DNA of 64,000 nucleotides from Neomesorhizobium albiziae (GCF_900114255.1 NZ_FOSL01000011.1:1-64000), one strand, 5' to 3'; numbered from the stretch's first letter, positions 29,071-40,167 are shown. Numbers and translations are program-made. Notes: generated by a model not told the origin, from the sequence alone.

Positions 29071-30029
29071 GAGAGCGAAAGCTTCTTCTCCCGCGCGGCG
29101 CGCAACTTGGCGAAATCGTCGCCGGCATGGTGGGACGAGCGCGTCAACGGGCTGGATGCGACAAGCAGGAAACCCTTGGTCTTGCCAATCGTCGCATAGG
29201 ACTGGAACTCTTCCGGCGTGACGAACTTCTTCACCGGATGGTGCTTCTTCGTCGGCTGCAGATACTGGCCGATAGTCATGAAGTCGACATTGGCCGACCG
29301 CAAATCGTCCATCAGTTGCAGCACTTCGTTACGCTCTTCGCCGAGCCCTACCATGATGCCCGACTTGGTGAAGATCGACGGGTCGAGCTCCTTGACCCGC
29401 TGCAACAGCCGGATCGAATGGAAGTAGCGGGCGCCGGGGCGAACCGTCAGGTAGTTCGACGGCACCGTCTCCAGATTGTGGTTGAAAACGTCGGGCCTGG
29501 CGGCCACCACGATCTCCAGCGCGCCTTCCTTGCGCAGGAAGTCCGGCGTCAGGATCTCGATGGTCGTGTTGGGCGTCGCGGCGCGAATGGCGTGGATCAC
29601 GTCGGCGAAATGCTGCGCGCCGCCATCGGCCAGATCGTCGCGGTCGACCGAGGTGATGACGACATGCGTCAGCCCCATCTGCTTCACCGCATGGGCGACG
29701 CGGGCGGGCTCATCGGCATCGAGCGCGGTGGGAATGCCGGTTGCGACATTGCAGAAAGCACAGGCGCGCGTGCAGATCTCGCCCATGATCATGAAGGTGG
29801 CGTGCTTCTTTTCCCAGCACTCGCCGATGTTCGGGCAGCCGGCTTCCTCGCACACCGTCACCAGCTTGTGCGACTTCACGATCTCGCGCGTCTCGGCATA
29901 ACCCTTGGAGACCGGCGCCTTGACGCGGATCCAGTCGGGCTTGCGCAGCACTTTCTGGTCAGGCCGGTGAGCCTTCTCCGGATGCCTGGCGCGGGGCGGA
30001 TTTGAAACCGTATCGAGCAAGGTTACCAT
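29064..30029 (-). CDS. lipA: Lipoyl synthase
   Basis: A 321-residue radical-SAM enzyme that inserts two sulfurs into the octanoyl group on lipoyl domains. Auxiliary cluster cysteines are C60, C65 and C71 ([12 protein letters not shown]) and the SAM cluster cysteines are C86, C90 and C93 (CTRACAFC). The family end ([13 protein letters not shown]) is present. Its targets are the lipoyl domains of PdhB and PdhC encoded nearby. It is seven bases downstream of the GlsB-like gene. Confidence 0.97.
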   Translation of the reverse strand: MVTLLDTVSNPPRARHPEKAHRPDQKVLRKPDWIRVKAPVSKGYAETREIVKSHKLVTVCEEAGCPNIGECWEKKHATFMIMGEICTRACAFCNVATGIPTALDADEPARVAHAVKQMGLTHVVITSVDRDDLADGGAQHFADVIHAIRAATPNTTIEILTPDFLRKEGALEIVVAARPDVFNHNLETVPSNYLTVRPGARYFHSIRLLQRVKELDPSIFTKSGIMVGLGEERNEVLQLMDDLRSANVDFMTIGQYLQPTKKHHPVKKFVTPEEFQSYATIGKTKGFLLVASSPLTRSSHHAGDDFAKLRAAREKKLSLSA

Positions 30030-30036
30030 TTTTGTC

Positions 30037-30321
30037 TCAATTCACTCCGCTCGCCTTGGCGCGCCCGAAAATCCACAGGATGACGATGGCGCCGATCGCG
30101 GCAACGAGCAGGTTGCCGAGAAAGCCCTGGTAGTTGAAATCCAGCAAGCCCGCCAGGGTGCCGCCGACGAACGAGCCGGCGATCCCGACCAGGATGTTGG
30201 TGAACAGGCCATGGTCGCGGTTCATTGCCTTCTCGGCGATGTAACCGGCCAGGAAACCGATCAGCAGCATGCCGAAGAAGCCTACCCCAGGCATGCCCAT
30301 GATGCCGACGCTCTGTTCCAT
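30037..30321 (-). CDS. GlsB/YeaQ/YmgE-family membrane protein
   Basis: A 94-residue protein of three hydrophobic segments with the family's Gly pattern: [40 protein letters not shown] and [20 protein letters not shown]. These small inner-membrane proteins respond to stress; mechanism unknown. It lies between lpdA and lipA on the same strand. Confidence 0.93.
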   Translation of the reverse strand: MEQSVGIMGMPGVGFFGMLLIGFLAGYIAEKAMNRDHGLFTNILVGIAGSFVGGTLAGLLDFNYQGFLGNLLVAAIGAIVILWIFGRAKASGVN

Positions 30322-30397
30322 CGTCCGTCTCCTCGCTCAGTCTTCCCGCATATAAGTCAGAACCGGCTTGCAAAACAGTCCCGCCGGCGCGCGTCAA

Positions 30398-31861
30398 TCA
30401 TGCGTTGAGCGCACGGCCATAGGCGTCGAGCACGCTCTCCTTCATCGTCTCCGACAGGGTCGGATGCGGGAAGATGGTGTGCATCAGCTCTTCCTCGGTG
30501 GTTTCGAGGTTCATCGCCACGACAAAACCCTGGATCAGTTCGGTCACCTCGGCGCCGACCAGATGCGCACCCAGAAGCTCGCCAGTCTTCTTGTCGAAGA
30601 TCGTCTTCGCCATGCCCTGGTCCTCGCCGAGCGCGATTGCCTTGCCGTTGGCGACGAACGGAAAACGCCCGACGCGGATATCGCGCCCTTCGGCCTTCGC
30701 CTTGGCTTCGGTGAGGCCGACCGAGGCGACCTGCGGGTTGCAGTAGGTGCAGCCGGGGATTTTCAGCTTGTCCATCGGATGCACGTTGGGCAGACCGGCG
30801 ATCTTCTCCACGCAGATCACCGCCTCGTGCTCGGCCTTGTGCGCCAGCATGGGCGGCCCGGCGACGTCGCCGATGGCATAGATGCCCGGCACATTGGTCT
30901 TGCCGTAACCGTCGATGACGATGGTGCCGCGGTCGGTCTTCACGCCGAGCGCCTCCAGCCCGAGATTTTCGACATTGCCCTGCACGCCGACGGCCGAGAT
31001 GAGCCGGTCGGCAGTGATCTTCTCCACTTTGCCGTCCTTCATCTCGACATGCGCGGTGACCGAGTTCGCCGCCTTCTCGACCTTGGTCACCTTGGCGTCG
31101 AGGATGATCTTCATCCCCTGCTTCTCGAACTGTTTCTTGGCGAAGGCCGAGATTTCGGCGTCCTCCACCGGCATCACCTGCGGCAGGAGCTCAACCACGG
31201 TCACGTCGACGCCCATTGTGCGGTAGAACGAGGCAAACTCGATGCCGATGGCGCCGGAGCCCATCACCAGCAGCGACTTCGGCATTTCCGGCGGCACCAT
31301 CGCCTCGAAATAGGTCCAGATCAGCTTGCCGTCCGGTTCGATGCCGGGCAGCGCACGCGGCCTGGCGCCGGTGGCAAGGATGATGTGCTTGGCCGTATAG
31401 GTGCCCTCGCCCTTGGTGTTTTTGGGCAGCGGCGCCTGCGGCTGCATCGGCGGCTTCGACGACTTGCCGACGACGATCTCGCCCGGCTTGTCACTAGAGG
31501 CTGCCTTGGTCAGCTTCGCCTCGCCCCATATCACGTCGACCTTGTTCTTCTTCATCAGGAAGCCGACGCCGCCGTTCATGCGCTCGGCAATGCCGCGCGA
31601 GCGCTGGACAACCGCCCTCAGGTCGGCCTCGATCTTGCCGTCGACTTTCAGCCCGTAATTCTTGGCGTGCGTGGCCAGATGCATCACCTCAGCCGAGCGC
31701 AGCAGTGCCTTGGTTGGGATGCAACCCCAGTTGGAGCAGATGCCGGCCAGATGCTCGCGTTCGACGATGGCCGTCTTCAGGCCAAGCTGTGCTGCCCGTA
31801 TCGCCGCGACATAGCCGCCCGGGCCCGAGCCGATGATGATGACGTCGTAATTTTCGGCCAC
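30398..31861 (-). CDS. lpdA: Dihydrolipoyl dehydrogenase (E3)
   Basis: A 487-residue flavoprotein disulfide reductase. FAD motif GSGPGGYVAA near the start, redox-active disulfide C42-C47 (CSNWGCIPTKALL), NAD motif VMGSGAIGIEFASFY, FAD motif GIYAIGDVAGPP and a C-terminal HPTLSE with the catalytic His and Glu. The CSNWGC form matches E3 genes linked to pyruvate dehydrogenase in rhizobia. It reoxidises the lipoyl groups of E2. Confidence 0.97.
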   Translation of the reverse strand: MAENYDVIIIGSGPGGYVAAIRAAQLGLKTAIVEREHLAGICSNWGCIPTKALLRSAEVMHLATHAKNYGLKVDGKIEADLRAVVQRSRGIAERMNGGVGFLMKKNKVDVIWGEAKLTKAASSDKPGEIVVGKSSKPPMQPQAPLPKNTKGEGTYTAKHIILATGARPRALPGIEPDGKLIWTYFEAMVPPEMPKSLLVMGSGAIGIEFASFYRTMGVDVTVVELLPQVMPVEDAEISAFAKKQFEKQGMKIILDAKVTKVEKAANSVTAHVEMKDGKVEKITADRLISAVGVQGNVENLGLEALGVKTDRGTIVIDGYGKTNVPGIYAIGDVAGPPMLAHKAEHEAVICVEKIAGLPNVHPMDKLKIPGCTYCNPQVASVGLTEAKAKAEGRDIRVGRFPFVANGKAIALGEDQGMAKTIFDKKTGELLGAHLVGAEVTELIQGFVVAMNLETTEEELMHTIFPHPTLSETMKESVLDAYGRALNA

Positions 31862-31880
31862 AGAAAATCTCCTTGAAAAA

Positions 31881-32519
31881 TCATAGCTCCAGCATCACAC
31901 GTACCAGCGGCGCCAGTGCCGCACCTATGGCGCGGGTGTTTTCAGCGTCAAGATGCACGCCGTCGACCGGCGTCGTCTCGGCCACCGACCCGGCATCGAA
32001 GAAACCGCAGCCCGCCTCGTCGGCAAGCTCGCTGTAGAGCCCGGCAAGGTGGCGCGACGCCGCGTCGCCGCCGGCGAACATGCCGGCAAACTCGGCGTTC
32101 TCGGTGCGACTGACGGCCGGCGGCGACACCAGAAGCACCTGCGGAGCTTCGGCCTCCAGCGGATAGGCATGGCCGCGCACGATGTTGACCAGCCGCGCCA
32201 TGCCCTGCTTGGCCGCAAGCGGATTGCCGTGGATCCACGGCTTCATGTCGTTGGAGCCGAGCAGGATGATGACGAGGTCGAGCGGCGAATGGGTGCCGAG
32301 CAGGGTCGGCAGGGTGCGCACTCCGTTGCGGTCCTCCCCGGCCAGATTGTCGTCGAAGGCGGTGGTGCGGCCGTTCAGCCCTTCGGCGATCACCTGCACG
32401 CCCGTACCGAGGGCTGCCTGCAGCACGCTCGGCCAGCGGTCCGCCAGCGCGTGCCGGCCAGGGCCGACCGCGTCGTAGCCCCAGGTCAGCGAATCGCCAT
32501 AGCAGAGAACGGTTTTCAT
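31881..32519 (-). CDS. SGNH/GDSL-family hydrolase
   Basis: A 212-residue esterase-like protein. Block I Ser is in YGDSLTWGYD, block III Asn in LLGSNDMKPW and the block V Asp/His in VDGVHLDAEN. There is no signal peptide, so it is likely a cytosolic arylesterase or deacylase with unknown substrate. It sits between the HdeD-like gene and lpdA in the pdh run. Confidence 0.9.
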   Translation of the reverse strand: MKTVLCYGDSLTWGYDAVGPGRHALADRWPSVLQAALGTGVQVIAEGLNGRTTAFDDNLAGEDRNGVRTLPTLLGTHSPLDLVIILLGSNDMKPWIHGNPLAAKQGMARLVNIVRGHAYPLEAEAPQVLLVSPPAVSRTENAEFAGMFAGGDAASRHLAGLYSELADEAGCGFFDAGSVAETTPVDGVHLDAENTRAIGAALAPLVRVMLEL

Positions 32520-32538
32520 GCTGCTGCGCCCATGTGTT

Positions 32539-32592
32539 CCCCTCCCCCTTGCGGGGCGGGGTTACGGTTGTGGGTGGTTTCGCCAGGCGCCA
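32539..32592. repeat. Partial CTCCCC...GGGTGGGG palindromic repeat between the HdeD-like and GDSL genes
   Basis: CCCTCCCCCTTGCGGGGCGG begins a stem like those at 14591-14681 and 34141-34189, and GGGTGGTTTCGCC follows. The central stem is degenerate. It fills most of the 76-base gap. Confidence 0.55.
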
Positions 32593-32595
32593 TCC

Positions 32596-33138
32596 CTAGG
32601 CCTTGCGCAGTCCAAGTGCCAGAAGCAGGAAAAGCACGCCGTTCGACAGCAGTTCCACAGCTAGCAGGATGCCGAGCACCGATGTCGCCGAATAAGGGAA
32701 ATCGCTGAGGATCATGACGCCCAGCGCCAGCGAAACGATGCCGGAGACCAACACCCAGCCCCATCCCGAGATCGGTCGCAGCGAAAAGGAATAGAGGATT
32801 TTCACCACGCCGATGACCAGGAAGAGCACGGCCACGAGCAGGGTCAGCGAGACCATGCCGGCAAGCGGGTTGAAAACCAGCGACAGACCGACGACGAGCG
32901 TGAGGACGCCGAACAGGAGCGCCCACAGGAAACCCGGCCAGCCCGTCACCCGGAACGATTGGATGACCTGGATCGCGCCGAGCGCGGCAAACACCCAACC
33001 GGCCATGACCGTGGCCGCAATCGTGGCGGCGAGCGGATTAAGCAGCGCCAGAATACCGCCGATCAGCGAGATGACGGCGAGGACCGCCATCCACACCCAG
33101 GACGTCCGCAACTGTTCGCCATGTGCCGAGGCTGTCAT
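32596..33138 (-). CDS. HdeD-family (DUF308) membrane protein
   Basis: A 180-residue protein with about six membrane segments in repeated pairs (VISLIGGILALLNPLAATIA; LLFGVLTLVVGLSLVFNPLA; LGVMILSDFPYSATSVLGIL), the usual HdeD pattern. HdeD is linked to acid resistance in Escherichia coli; the role in rhizobia is unknown. It is 31 bases downstream of pdhC on the same strand. Confidence 0.92.
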   Translation of the reverse strand: MTASAHGEQLRTSWVWMAVLAVISLIGGILALLNPLAATIAATVMAGWVFAALGAIQVIQSFRVTGWPGFLWALLFGVLTLVVGLSLVFNPLAGMVSLTLLVAVLFLVIGVVKILYSFSLRPISGWGWVLVSGIVSLALGVMILSDFPYSATSVLGILLAVELLSNGVLFLLLALGLRKA

Positions 33139-33169
33139 CGCCGTGGTCTCCCTTTGGTGAGAAAACGTC

Positions 33170-34573
33170 TTACACCAGCATTCCCATTGGGTTCTCGATG
33201 TGGCGCTTGAAGGCGCCCAGAAGCTCCGCGCCGAGCGCGCCGTCGACGGCGCGGTGATCGGTCGACAGCGTCACCGACATGATGTTGGCTATCGTGATCT
33301 CGCCCTTCTTCACGACCGCCCGCTCCTCGCCGGCGCCAACCGCCAGGATCGTTGCGTGCGGCGGGTTGATGACGGCCGAGAAATCCTTGATGCCGAACAT
33401 GCCGAGGTTGGAAACCGCGGTTGTGCCGCCCTGATATTCCTCGGGCTTGAGTTTGCGGTTGCGGGCGCGCGCGGCAAGGTCCTTCATCTCGTTGGAGATC
33501 ACCGACAGCGTCTTTTCCTCGGCCTTGCGGATGATCGGCGTGATCAGCCCGCCGGGGATCGACACGGCGACGCCGACGTCGGAATGCTTGTGCTGCACCA
33601 TGTTGCTGTCGGTCCACGACGCGTTGGCGGCCGGCACGTCGCGCAGCGCCAGCGCCATCGCCTTGATGATCAGGTCGTTGACCGAGAGTTTGTAGGCAGG
33701 CGCCTCGCCCTTGTCGGTCTTCTTCACGGGGGCTGCAGCATTCAGTTCGGCGCGCAGCTTCAGCAGTGCGTCGAGTTCGCAATCGAGCGTCAGGTAAAAA
33801 TGCGGAATCGTCGATTTGGCCTCGACCAGTCGGCGGGCGATCGTCTTCCTCATATTGTCGTGCGGGATGAGTTCGTAGGAGCCCTGTTCGAACAGCTTCA
33901 GCACCTGCTCGTCCGACATCGACTTTGCGGCGGGGGCTGCGGCAGGTGCCGCGCCAGCAGCCGGGGCCGCCTTCGCTGCCGGAGCCGCCTTGGCGCCGCC
34001 GCCGGCGATCGCCGCCTCGACATCAGCCTTCACCACGCGGCCATGCGGGCCGGAGCCGGTCACCGCCGCCACATCGACGCCGGCATCCCTGGCGATGCGC
34101 CGCGCCAGCGGTGAAGCAAATGTGCGGTCGCCGCCGTTACCCTCCCCCTTGTGGGGAGTGTCGGCGCGCAGCGCCGGGGTGGAGGCGCCTTCTTCAGACG
34201 CGGCGCCGTTACCGGAAGTCTTCGGCGCCTCCGCCTTGGCAGGCTCGGCTTTCGGTGCCTCCGCCTTCGGTGCCTCGGCCTTTGCCGGCGCCGCATCGCC
34301 ACCGCTCTTCGCTGCCGCACTCGCGTCTTCGCCTTCCCCGGCGAGGATGGCGATCAGCGCGTTGACCTTGACGCCCTCGGTGCCTGCCGGCACGACCAGC
34401 TTTGCGACCGTGCCTTCATCGACGGCTTCGACTTCCATCGTCGCCTTGTCGGTCTCGATCTCGGCGATCACGTCGCCTGGCGCGACCTTGTCGCCTTCCT
34501 TGACCAGCCACTTGGCGAGGTTGCCCTCCTCCATCGTGGGCGAGAGGGCCGGCATGGTGATGTTGATGGGCAT
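33170..34573 (-). CDS. pdhC: Pyruvate dehydrogenase E2, dihydrolipoamide acetyltransferase
   Basis: A 467-residue protein: lipoyl domain with K43 ([11 protein letters not shown]), a long Ala/Lys/Pro/Glu-rich linker (about 85-150), a peripheral-subunit-binding domain (ASPLARRIARDAGVDVAAVT) and the catalytic domain ending STDHRAVDGALGAELL with the active His. It moves acetyl groups from E1 to CoA. Residues about 128-148 come from an in-frame palindromic repeat. The start lies two bases after the stop of the Uma2 gene, so translation may be coupled. Confidence 0.96.
   Translation of the reverse strand: MPINITMPALSPTMEEGNLAKWLVKEGDKVAPGDVIAEIETDKATMEVEAVDEGTVAKLVVPAGTEGVKVNALIAILAGEGEDASAAAKSGGDAAPAKAEAPKAEAPKAEPAKAEAPKTSGNGAASEEGASTPALRADTPHKGEGNGGDRTFASPLARRIARDAGVDVAAVTGSGPHGRVVKADVEAAIAGGGAKAAPAAKAAPAAGAAPAAAPAAKSMSDEQVLKLFEQGSYELIPHDNMRKTIARRLVEAKSTIPHFYLTLDCELDALLKLRAELNAAAPVKKTDKGEAPAYKLSVNDLIIKAMALALRDVPAANASWTDSNMVQHKHSDVGVAVSIPGGLITPIIRKAEEKTLSVISNEMKDLAARARNRKLKPEEYQGGTTAVSNLGMFGIKDFSAVINPPHATILAVGAGEERAVVKKGEITIANIMSVTLSTDHRAVDGALGAELLGAFKRHIENPMGMLV
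34141..34189. repeat. Palindromic repeat inserted in frame within pdhC
   Basis: CCTCCCCCTTGTGGGGAG, then GGCGCGCAGCGCC and GGGGTGGAGG match the layout of the intergenic element at 14631-14681. It codes for residues about 128-148 of PdhC (EGASTPALRADTPHKGEG). It is in the flexible linker, keeps the frame and has no stop on the pdhC strand. Confidence 0.75.
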
Positions 34574-34575
34574 AA

Positions 34576-35190
34576 CTATCTGTCTCCGGCGTAGAGGGCT
34601 TGCGGGTTTTCGTTGAAACCGAGCGGTTTATCCAAGGGCCAAAGGTCGGCGAGCGAGAAGGAGATGGTATCGAACGGAGCCGCACTGACGCTGTCGTCGG
34701 AGTTCCAGTCTCCGATCTTCATCCAGCGCCGGTCGCGGTTCTCGAAGGCTTCCAAAATCTGCAGCCGCGGATCGATCAGCCACATGTGGGGAATGCCTGC
34801 TTCGGCATAGATGCGCATCTTCAAAGTACGGTCGCGCTTCTCCGTAGAGCCGGATAGGACTTCGCAGACCCAATCTGGCGCAATGGTGAAGTAGTTCTTG
34901 TCGGGATAGGTTTTCAGGCGTTCGCGTCGCCAGCCAGCAATATCTGGAACGAGAATATTTTCACCGAAGCTGATTTCCGGTTCGGGGAAGAACACCCAGC
35001 CTCCCGGACCGCCGCCACCCCATTGAAAGGGGTCTGTCAACTTCGCCGATATCGCGTTGGCAGCCCCGGCATGTCTGGGCGAAGGCCGAGGATGCGTCAG
35101 CAATTCACCATCGATAATCTCGGCAACCAAATGCGGCGGAACCGCTTCCAGGTCGGCATAGGTAGCGCGCTTTTTTGCGGATTCTGCCAT
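34576..35190 (-). CDS. Uma2-family putative nuclease
   Basis: A 204-residue protein of the Uma2 (DUF820) family, a PD-(D/E)xK nuclease fold. Likely active-site residues are E24, D83 (ENILVPDIAGW) and E110 followed by K118 (PDWVCEVLSGSTEKRD), so the site seems intact. Targets of most Uma2 proteins are unknown. It lies between pdhB and pdhC on the same strand, two bases before the pdhC start, which is an unusual place. ATG 35190 was taken instead of a TTG at 35199. Confidence 0.9.
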   Translation of the reverse strand: MAESAKKRATYADLEAVPPHLVAEIIDGELLTHPRPSPRHAGAANAISAKLTDPFQWGGGGPGGWVFFPEPEISFGENILVPDIAGWRRERLKTYPDKNYFTIAPDWVCEVLSGSTEKRDRTLKMRIYAEAGIPHMWLIDPRLQILEAFENRDRRWMKIGDWNSDDSVSAAPFDTISFSLADLWPLDKPLGFNENPQALYAGDR

Positions 35191-35271
35191 GCTGATCAAT
35201 CAGTTCCGTCGATTGCCTGATGGACGTTACGCGGCCACCATCATGACCGCGCCGTAAAGCGTCAATTCTCC

Positions 35272-36663
35272 TCAGCGATACGTCACCGCCTTCACCGCCG
35301 CGACGACCTCCGCCACGTTCGGCAGCGCCAGCTTTTCGAGGTTGGCCGCGTAAGGCATCGGCACGTCCTTGCCGGCAATGGTGATCACCGGGGCGTCGAG
35401 GAAATCGAAGGCGCGCTGCGACACCTGGTTGGCGATGAAATCGCCGACCGAGGATTGTGGGAACCCCTCTTCCACAACGACAAGGCGGTTGGTCTTCTTC
35501 ACCGAGGCAATGATGGTGTCGAGATCCATCGGGCGTATCGTGCGCAGATCGATGATCTCCGCATCGATGCCCATGCCGGCGAGCTCTGCCTCCGCCTTCA
35601 CCGCATAGGTCATGCCGATGCTCCAGGAGACGATGGTAACGTCCTTGCCCTTTTTATGGATGCGCGCCTTGCCGATCGGCAGCACGAAATCGTCGAGCTT
35701 CGGCACGTCGAAGGAATGGCCGTAGAGGATTTCGTTCTCGAGGAAGATCACCGGGTTCGGGTCGCGGATCGCCGCTTTCAAGAGGCCCTTGGCGTCGGCC
35801 GCCGTATAGGGCTGCACCACTTTCAGGCCCGGAATGTGGCTGTACCAGGCGGCATAGTCCTGGCTGTGCTGGGCAGCGACGCGCGACGCCGCACCGTTCG
35901 GGCCGCGGAAGACGATGGGCGCGCCCATCTGGCCGCCCGACATGTAAAGCGTCTTCGCCGCCGAGTTGATGATCTGGTCGATCGCCTGCATGGCGAAGTT
36001 GAAGGTCATGAACTCGACGATTGGCTTCAGCCCGGCCATAGCCGCGCCCACGCCGACGCCGGCAAAGCCATGCTCGGTGATCGGCGTATCGACGACGCGC
36101 CGTGGGCCGAACTCCTGCAACAGGCCTTGCGTGATCTTGTAGGCGCCCTGGTATTCGGCAACCTCCTCGCCCATGACGAAGACGCTTTCGTCGCGGCGCA
36201 TTTCCTCGGCCATGGCGTCGCGCAGCGCTTCGCGCACGGTCGTCGACACCATCTCGGTTCCCGCGGGAATATCCGGATCCGCGGCCACTTCGGTCTTCGG
36301 CGCTGCGGCAACGGGTGCGGCCGCGGGCTTCTCCGCCTCGGCCTTCGGCGCTTCGGGCGCCGCTGCCGGCTTGGCCGGAGGCTCTTCGCCAATGCCTTCC
36401 CCGGCCTTGTCCACGTCTTCGCCGTCGACCGCCAGGACGGCAATCGGTGTATTGACCTTCACGCCTTCGGTGCCGGCAGCGACCAGTATCTTGGCCAGCG
36501 TGCCTTCATCGACCGCTTCAACCTCCATCGTCGCCTTGTCGGTTTCGATCTCGGCGATCACGTCACCGGCGACTATTCTGTCGCCTTCGTTCTTCAGCCA
36601 TTTGGAAACATTGCCTTCCTCCATCGTCGGGGAAAGCGCGGGCATCAAGATTTCGATCGGCAT
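35272..36663 (-). CDS. pdhB: Pyruvate dehydrogenase E1 beta subunit with N-terminal lipoyl domain
   Basis: A 463-residue protein. An N-terminal lipoyl domain (K43 in [11 protein letters not shown]) and an Ala/Pro-rich linker precede the transketolase-like beta subunit ([59 protein letters not shown]). A lipoyl domain on E1 beta is known from rhizobia and other alphaproteobacteria. It forms the E1 heterotetramer with PdhA, whose gene ends 14 bases upstream. Confidence 0.96.
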   Translation of the reverse strand: MPIEILMPALSPTMEEGNVSKWLKNEGDRIVAGDVIAEIETDKATMEVEAVDEGTLAKILVAAGTEGVKVNTPIAVLAVDGEDVDKAGEGIGEEPPAKPAAAPEAPKAEAEKPAAAPVAAAPKTEVAADPDIPAGTEMVSTTVREALRDAMAEEMRRDESVFVMGEEVAEYQGAYKITQGLLQEFGPRRVVDTPITEHGFAGVGVGAAMAGLKPIVEFMTFNFAMQAIDQIINSAAKTLYMSGGQMGAPIVFRGPNGAASRVAAQHSQDYAAWYSHIPGLKVVQPYTAADAKGLLKAAIRDPNPVIFLENEILYGHSFDVPKLDDFVLPIGKARIHKKGKDVTIVSWSIGMTYAVKAEAELAGMGIDAEIIDLRTIRPMDLDTIIASVKKTNRLVVVEEGFPQSSVGDFIANQVSQRAFDFLDAPVITIAGKDVPMPYAANLEKLALPNVAEVVAAVKAVTYR

Positions 36664-36677
36664 GTTCGCGCCCTCCC

Positions 36678-37721
36678 TTAGAGTACGATGTCGGTCCAGA
36701 GCTCGGAAACATCCGGCTCGGGATCGGTCTGCGCGAATTCGGCGGAGTCGGCGACAATGTCGCGAACCTCCTTGTCGATCGCCTTCAGGTCATCTTCGCT
36801 GGCCCATTTCTTGTCGAGCACGCGCGCCTTCACCTGTTCGATCGGGTCGTGGTCGGAGCGCATCTTCTGCACTTCTTCCTTCGTCCGGTATTTCGCCGGG
36901 TCGGACATCGAGTGGCCGCGGTAGCGGTAGGTCTGCATCTCGAGGATGATCGGTCCATTGCCCGAGCGGCACCATTCGGTGGCAAGGTCGGAAGCCGACT
37001 TCACCGCGCGAACATCCATGCCGTCGACCTGGATGCCGGGGATCTTGAACGAGGCGCCGCGATGCGAGAAGTCCGTCTCGGCCGAGGAGCGCGTCACCGA
37101 GGTGCCCATGGCGTAGCGGTTGTTTTCGATGATGTAGATGACCGGCAGCTTCCACAGCGAGGCCATGTTGAAGCTTTCGTAGACCTGGCCCTGGTTGGCG
37201 GCGCCATCGCCGAAATAGGTCAGCGAGACATTCTTGTTGCCGCGGTAGCGGTTGGCGAAGGCGAGGCCCGTGCCCAGCGACACTTGCGCCCCGACGATGC
37301 CGTGGCCGCCATAAAAATTCTTCTCCTTGGAGAACATGTGCATCGAGCCGCCCTTGCCCTTGGAGTAGCCTCCACGGCGTCCGGTCAGCTCGGCCATGAC
37401 GCCGCGCGGGCTCATCTCCATGGCCAGCATGTGGCCGTGATCGCGATAGGCGGTGATCATCTGGTCGCCTTCGATCAGCGCCATCTTCATGCCGGTAACG
37501 ACGGCTTCCTGGCCTATATAGAGATGGCAGAAGCCGCCGATGAAACCCATGCCGTAGAGCTGGCCGGCCTTCTCTTCGAATCGCCGGATCAAAAGCATGT
37601 CGCGATAGGCCGCGAGCTCCTGTTCCTTGGTGAAATCGGCCGGTTTCGGCGCAACGGGGCCGCCCGGGCCCTTGGCGTCCGCCTTCGATTTGGCAGACGT
37701 CTTCTTCGCGGCAGTCGCCAT
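36678..37721 (-). CDS. pdhA: Pyruvate dehydrogenase E1 alpha subunit
   Basis: A 347-residue thiamine-diphosphate enzyme subunit. The ThDP motif runs from G171-D172-G173 (FGDGAANQG) to N200-N201; the phosphorylation-loop-like [14 protein letters not shown] is present. It decarboxylates pyruvate and passes the acetyl group to E2. ATG 37721 with AGGGAGTG upstream is used. It is the first gene of the pdh run. Confidence 0.97.
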   Translation of the reverse strand: MATAAKKTSAKSKADAKGPGGPVAPKPADFTKEQELAAYRDMLLIRRFEEKAGQLYGMGFIGGFCHLYIGQEAVVTGMKMALIEGDQMITAYRDHGHMLAMEMSPRGVMAELTGRRGGYSKGKGGSMHMFSKEKNFYGGHGIVGAQVSLGTGLAFANRYRGNKNVSLTYFGDGAANQGQVYESFNMASLWKLPVIYIIENNRYAMGTSVTRSSAETDFSHRGASFKIPGIQVDGMDVRAVKSASDLATEWCRSGNGPIILEMQTYRYRGHSMSDPAKYRTKEEVQKMRSDHDPIEQVKARVLDKKWASEDDLKAIDKEVRDIVADSAEFAQTDPEPDVSELWTDIVL

Positions 37722-37865
37722 CAATCACTCCCTGTTGGCTGTCTCTTCGCGGACATTCGGAGGCAATCTGGCAGCGCCGTCACCTCCCTGGCTATGAGAA
37801 AAGCTAGCATGCAAAATGACGTAGGGCCATGCGGAAAAATGCATGGCTGTCATGCAGCTAAATCG

Positions 37866-37886
37866 TTATATTTACAGGAAATATAA
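37866..37886. promoter_or_regulatory. AT-rich dyad in the pdhA upstream region
   Basis: TTATATTT-ACAGG-AAATATAA is a perfect 8-base inverted repeat in GC-rich surroundings, flanked by AATCG on the left and GCGATT on the right. It lies 145-165 bases upstream of the pdhA start and 16 bases after the ftsB stop. It may be an operator for pdh or part of an ftsB transcript end; it lacks a T-run, so the former is favoured. Confidence 0.5.
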
Positions 37887-37901
37887 GCGATTAACTGGAT
37901 T

Positions 37902-38231
37902 TCAGTTAATCGTGCCGGGGCGGTCACGCATGATGGTGATCTCGTCGGGCTGCGAAAAGTTCAGCGCCTTGCGGGCCTGCTCGTCAAGCATATCCTTTTC
38001 GAGCGTGCCGTCATGTAGCAGCTGCACGCGATGCTCCAGCTCGACGCGCTCGCCCTTCACCGTGGCCAGCTCTGCCTGCAGTTCGGCCATGCGCGCCTCG
38101 AACCTGTACTTGGAATAGATGCCGAATTCGCCGTGATAGGCATGGAAGCCGAAATAGGCGAGAAATGCCGCCGAAATGACCGGCACGATCAACCGTCCGG
38201 TGTTTCTTCGTCTGTGCTGGCGTGTCCACAT
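37902..38231 (-). CDS. ftsB: Septum formation initiator FtsB/DivIC
   Basis: A 109-residue protein: basic N terminus, one membrane segment (LIVPVISAAFLAYFGFHAY), a coiled coil (MAELQAELATVKGERVELEH) and the C-terminal DEQARKALNFSQPDEI region. It is part of the divisome with FtsL and FtsQ. Position just upstream of pdhA, after eno, is the usual one in alphaproteobacteria. Confidence 0.94.
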   Translation of the reverse strand: MWTRQHRRRNTGRLIVPVISAAFLAYFGFHAYHGEFGIYSKYRFEARMAELQAELATVKGERVELEHRVQLLHDGTLEKDMLDEQARKALNFSQPDEITIMRDRPGTIN

Positions 38232-38321
38232 GGTGCGAAAACCTCTCGCACCTTTGTCGCCCGATCATGCTTAATGCCGGGTTACGAGACGCTGGCGCCG
38301 GCGAAAAAACCGCGCTGGAAT

Positions 38322-38768
38322 TCAAAAAAGCCGCTGCTCTTTCCGCGAAAGCGCGAACCCCGCGCCGCGTTCGTTGGTGCAGGTCACGCCTGTGCGCTCC
38401 GAGCGGCAAGTGATGCTGCCGCGCCGGAACGATTCGCCATAGGGCAGCACGAGGTAGTGGCCCCGGATCGTATCGCCGACGCAAAGCAGTTCTCCGCGCC
38501 TTGACGTTCCATCGAGGCCGAAGTCGCTGCCCCAGTCGAGTTCGCAATCCTTTGGGCGCGGCGGCAACGGCGTTGCCTTGTCGGCGATGTTGCAGCGAAC
38601 GGACGTATCGTCGAAGAACGCGCACTGGATGTTGCCGGACGGCGTGCGGAAGCCGTCCAGGGAATCCTGCGCCAGCGCGGCAGGCGCCTGAAGCCAGAAG
38701 AGAGCGGTCGTGACCGCCAGCGTGCCGGCGAGCCGCGCCGCATGAAACCGCGCCGCGGCCGCTGGCAC
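38322..38768 (-). CDS. DUF6636-like secreted protein
   Basis: A 148-residue protein with a signal peptide (about 1-34, ending APAALAQD). The mature part begins GFRTPSGNIQCAFFDDTSVR, the hallmark of DUF6636, and has six cysteines in pairs (CNIADKA; CELDWG; LLCVGD; TCRSERTGVTC). It is likely periplasmic with disulfides; function unknown. The start is a GTG four bases after the eno stop, so it may be co-translated with eno. Confidence 0.78.
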   Translation of the reverse strand: MPAAAARFHAARLAGTLAVTTALFWLQAPAALAQDSLDGFRTPSGNIQCAFFDDTSVRCNIADKATPLPPRPKDCELDWGSDFGLDGTSRRGELLCVGDTIRGHYLVLPYGESFRRGSITCRSERTGVTCTNERGAGFALSRKEQRLF

Positions 38769-38772
38769 GGGA

Positions 38773-40146
<1,374 letters not shown>

Positions 40147-40167
40147 TCAGGCGAACCGGATCCATCC

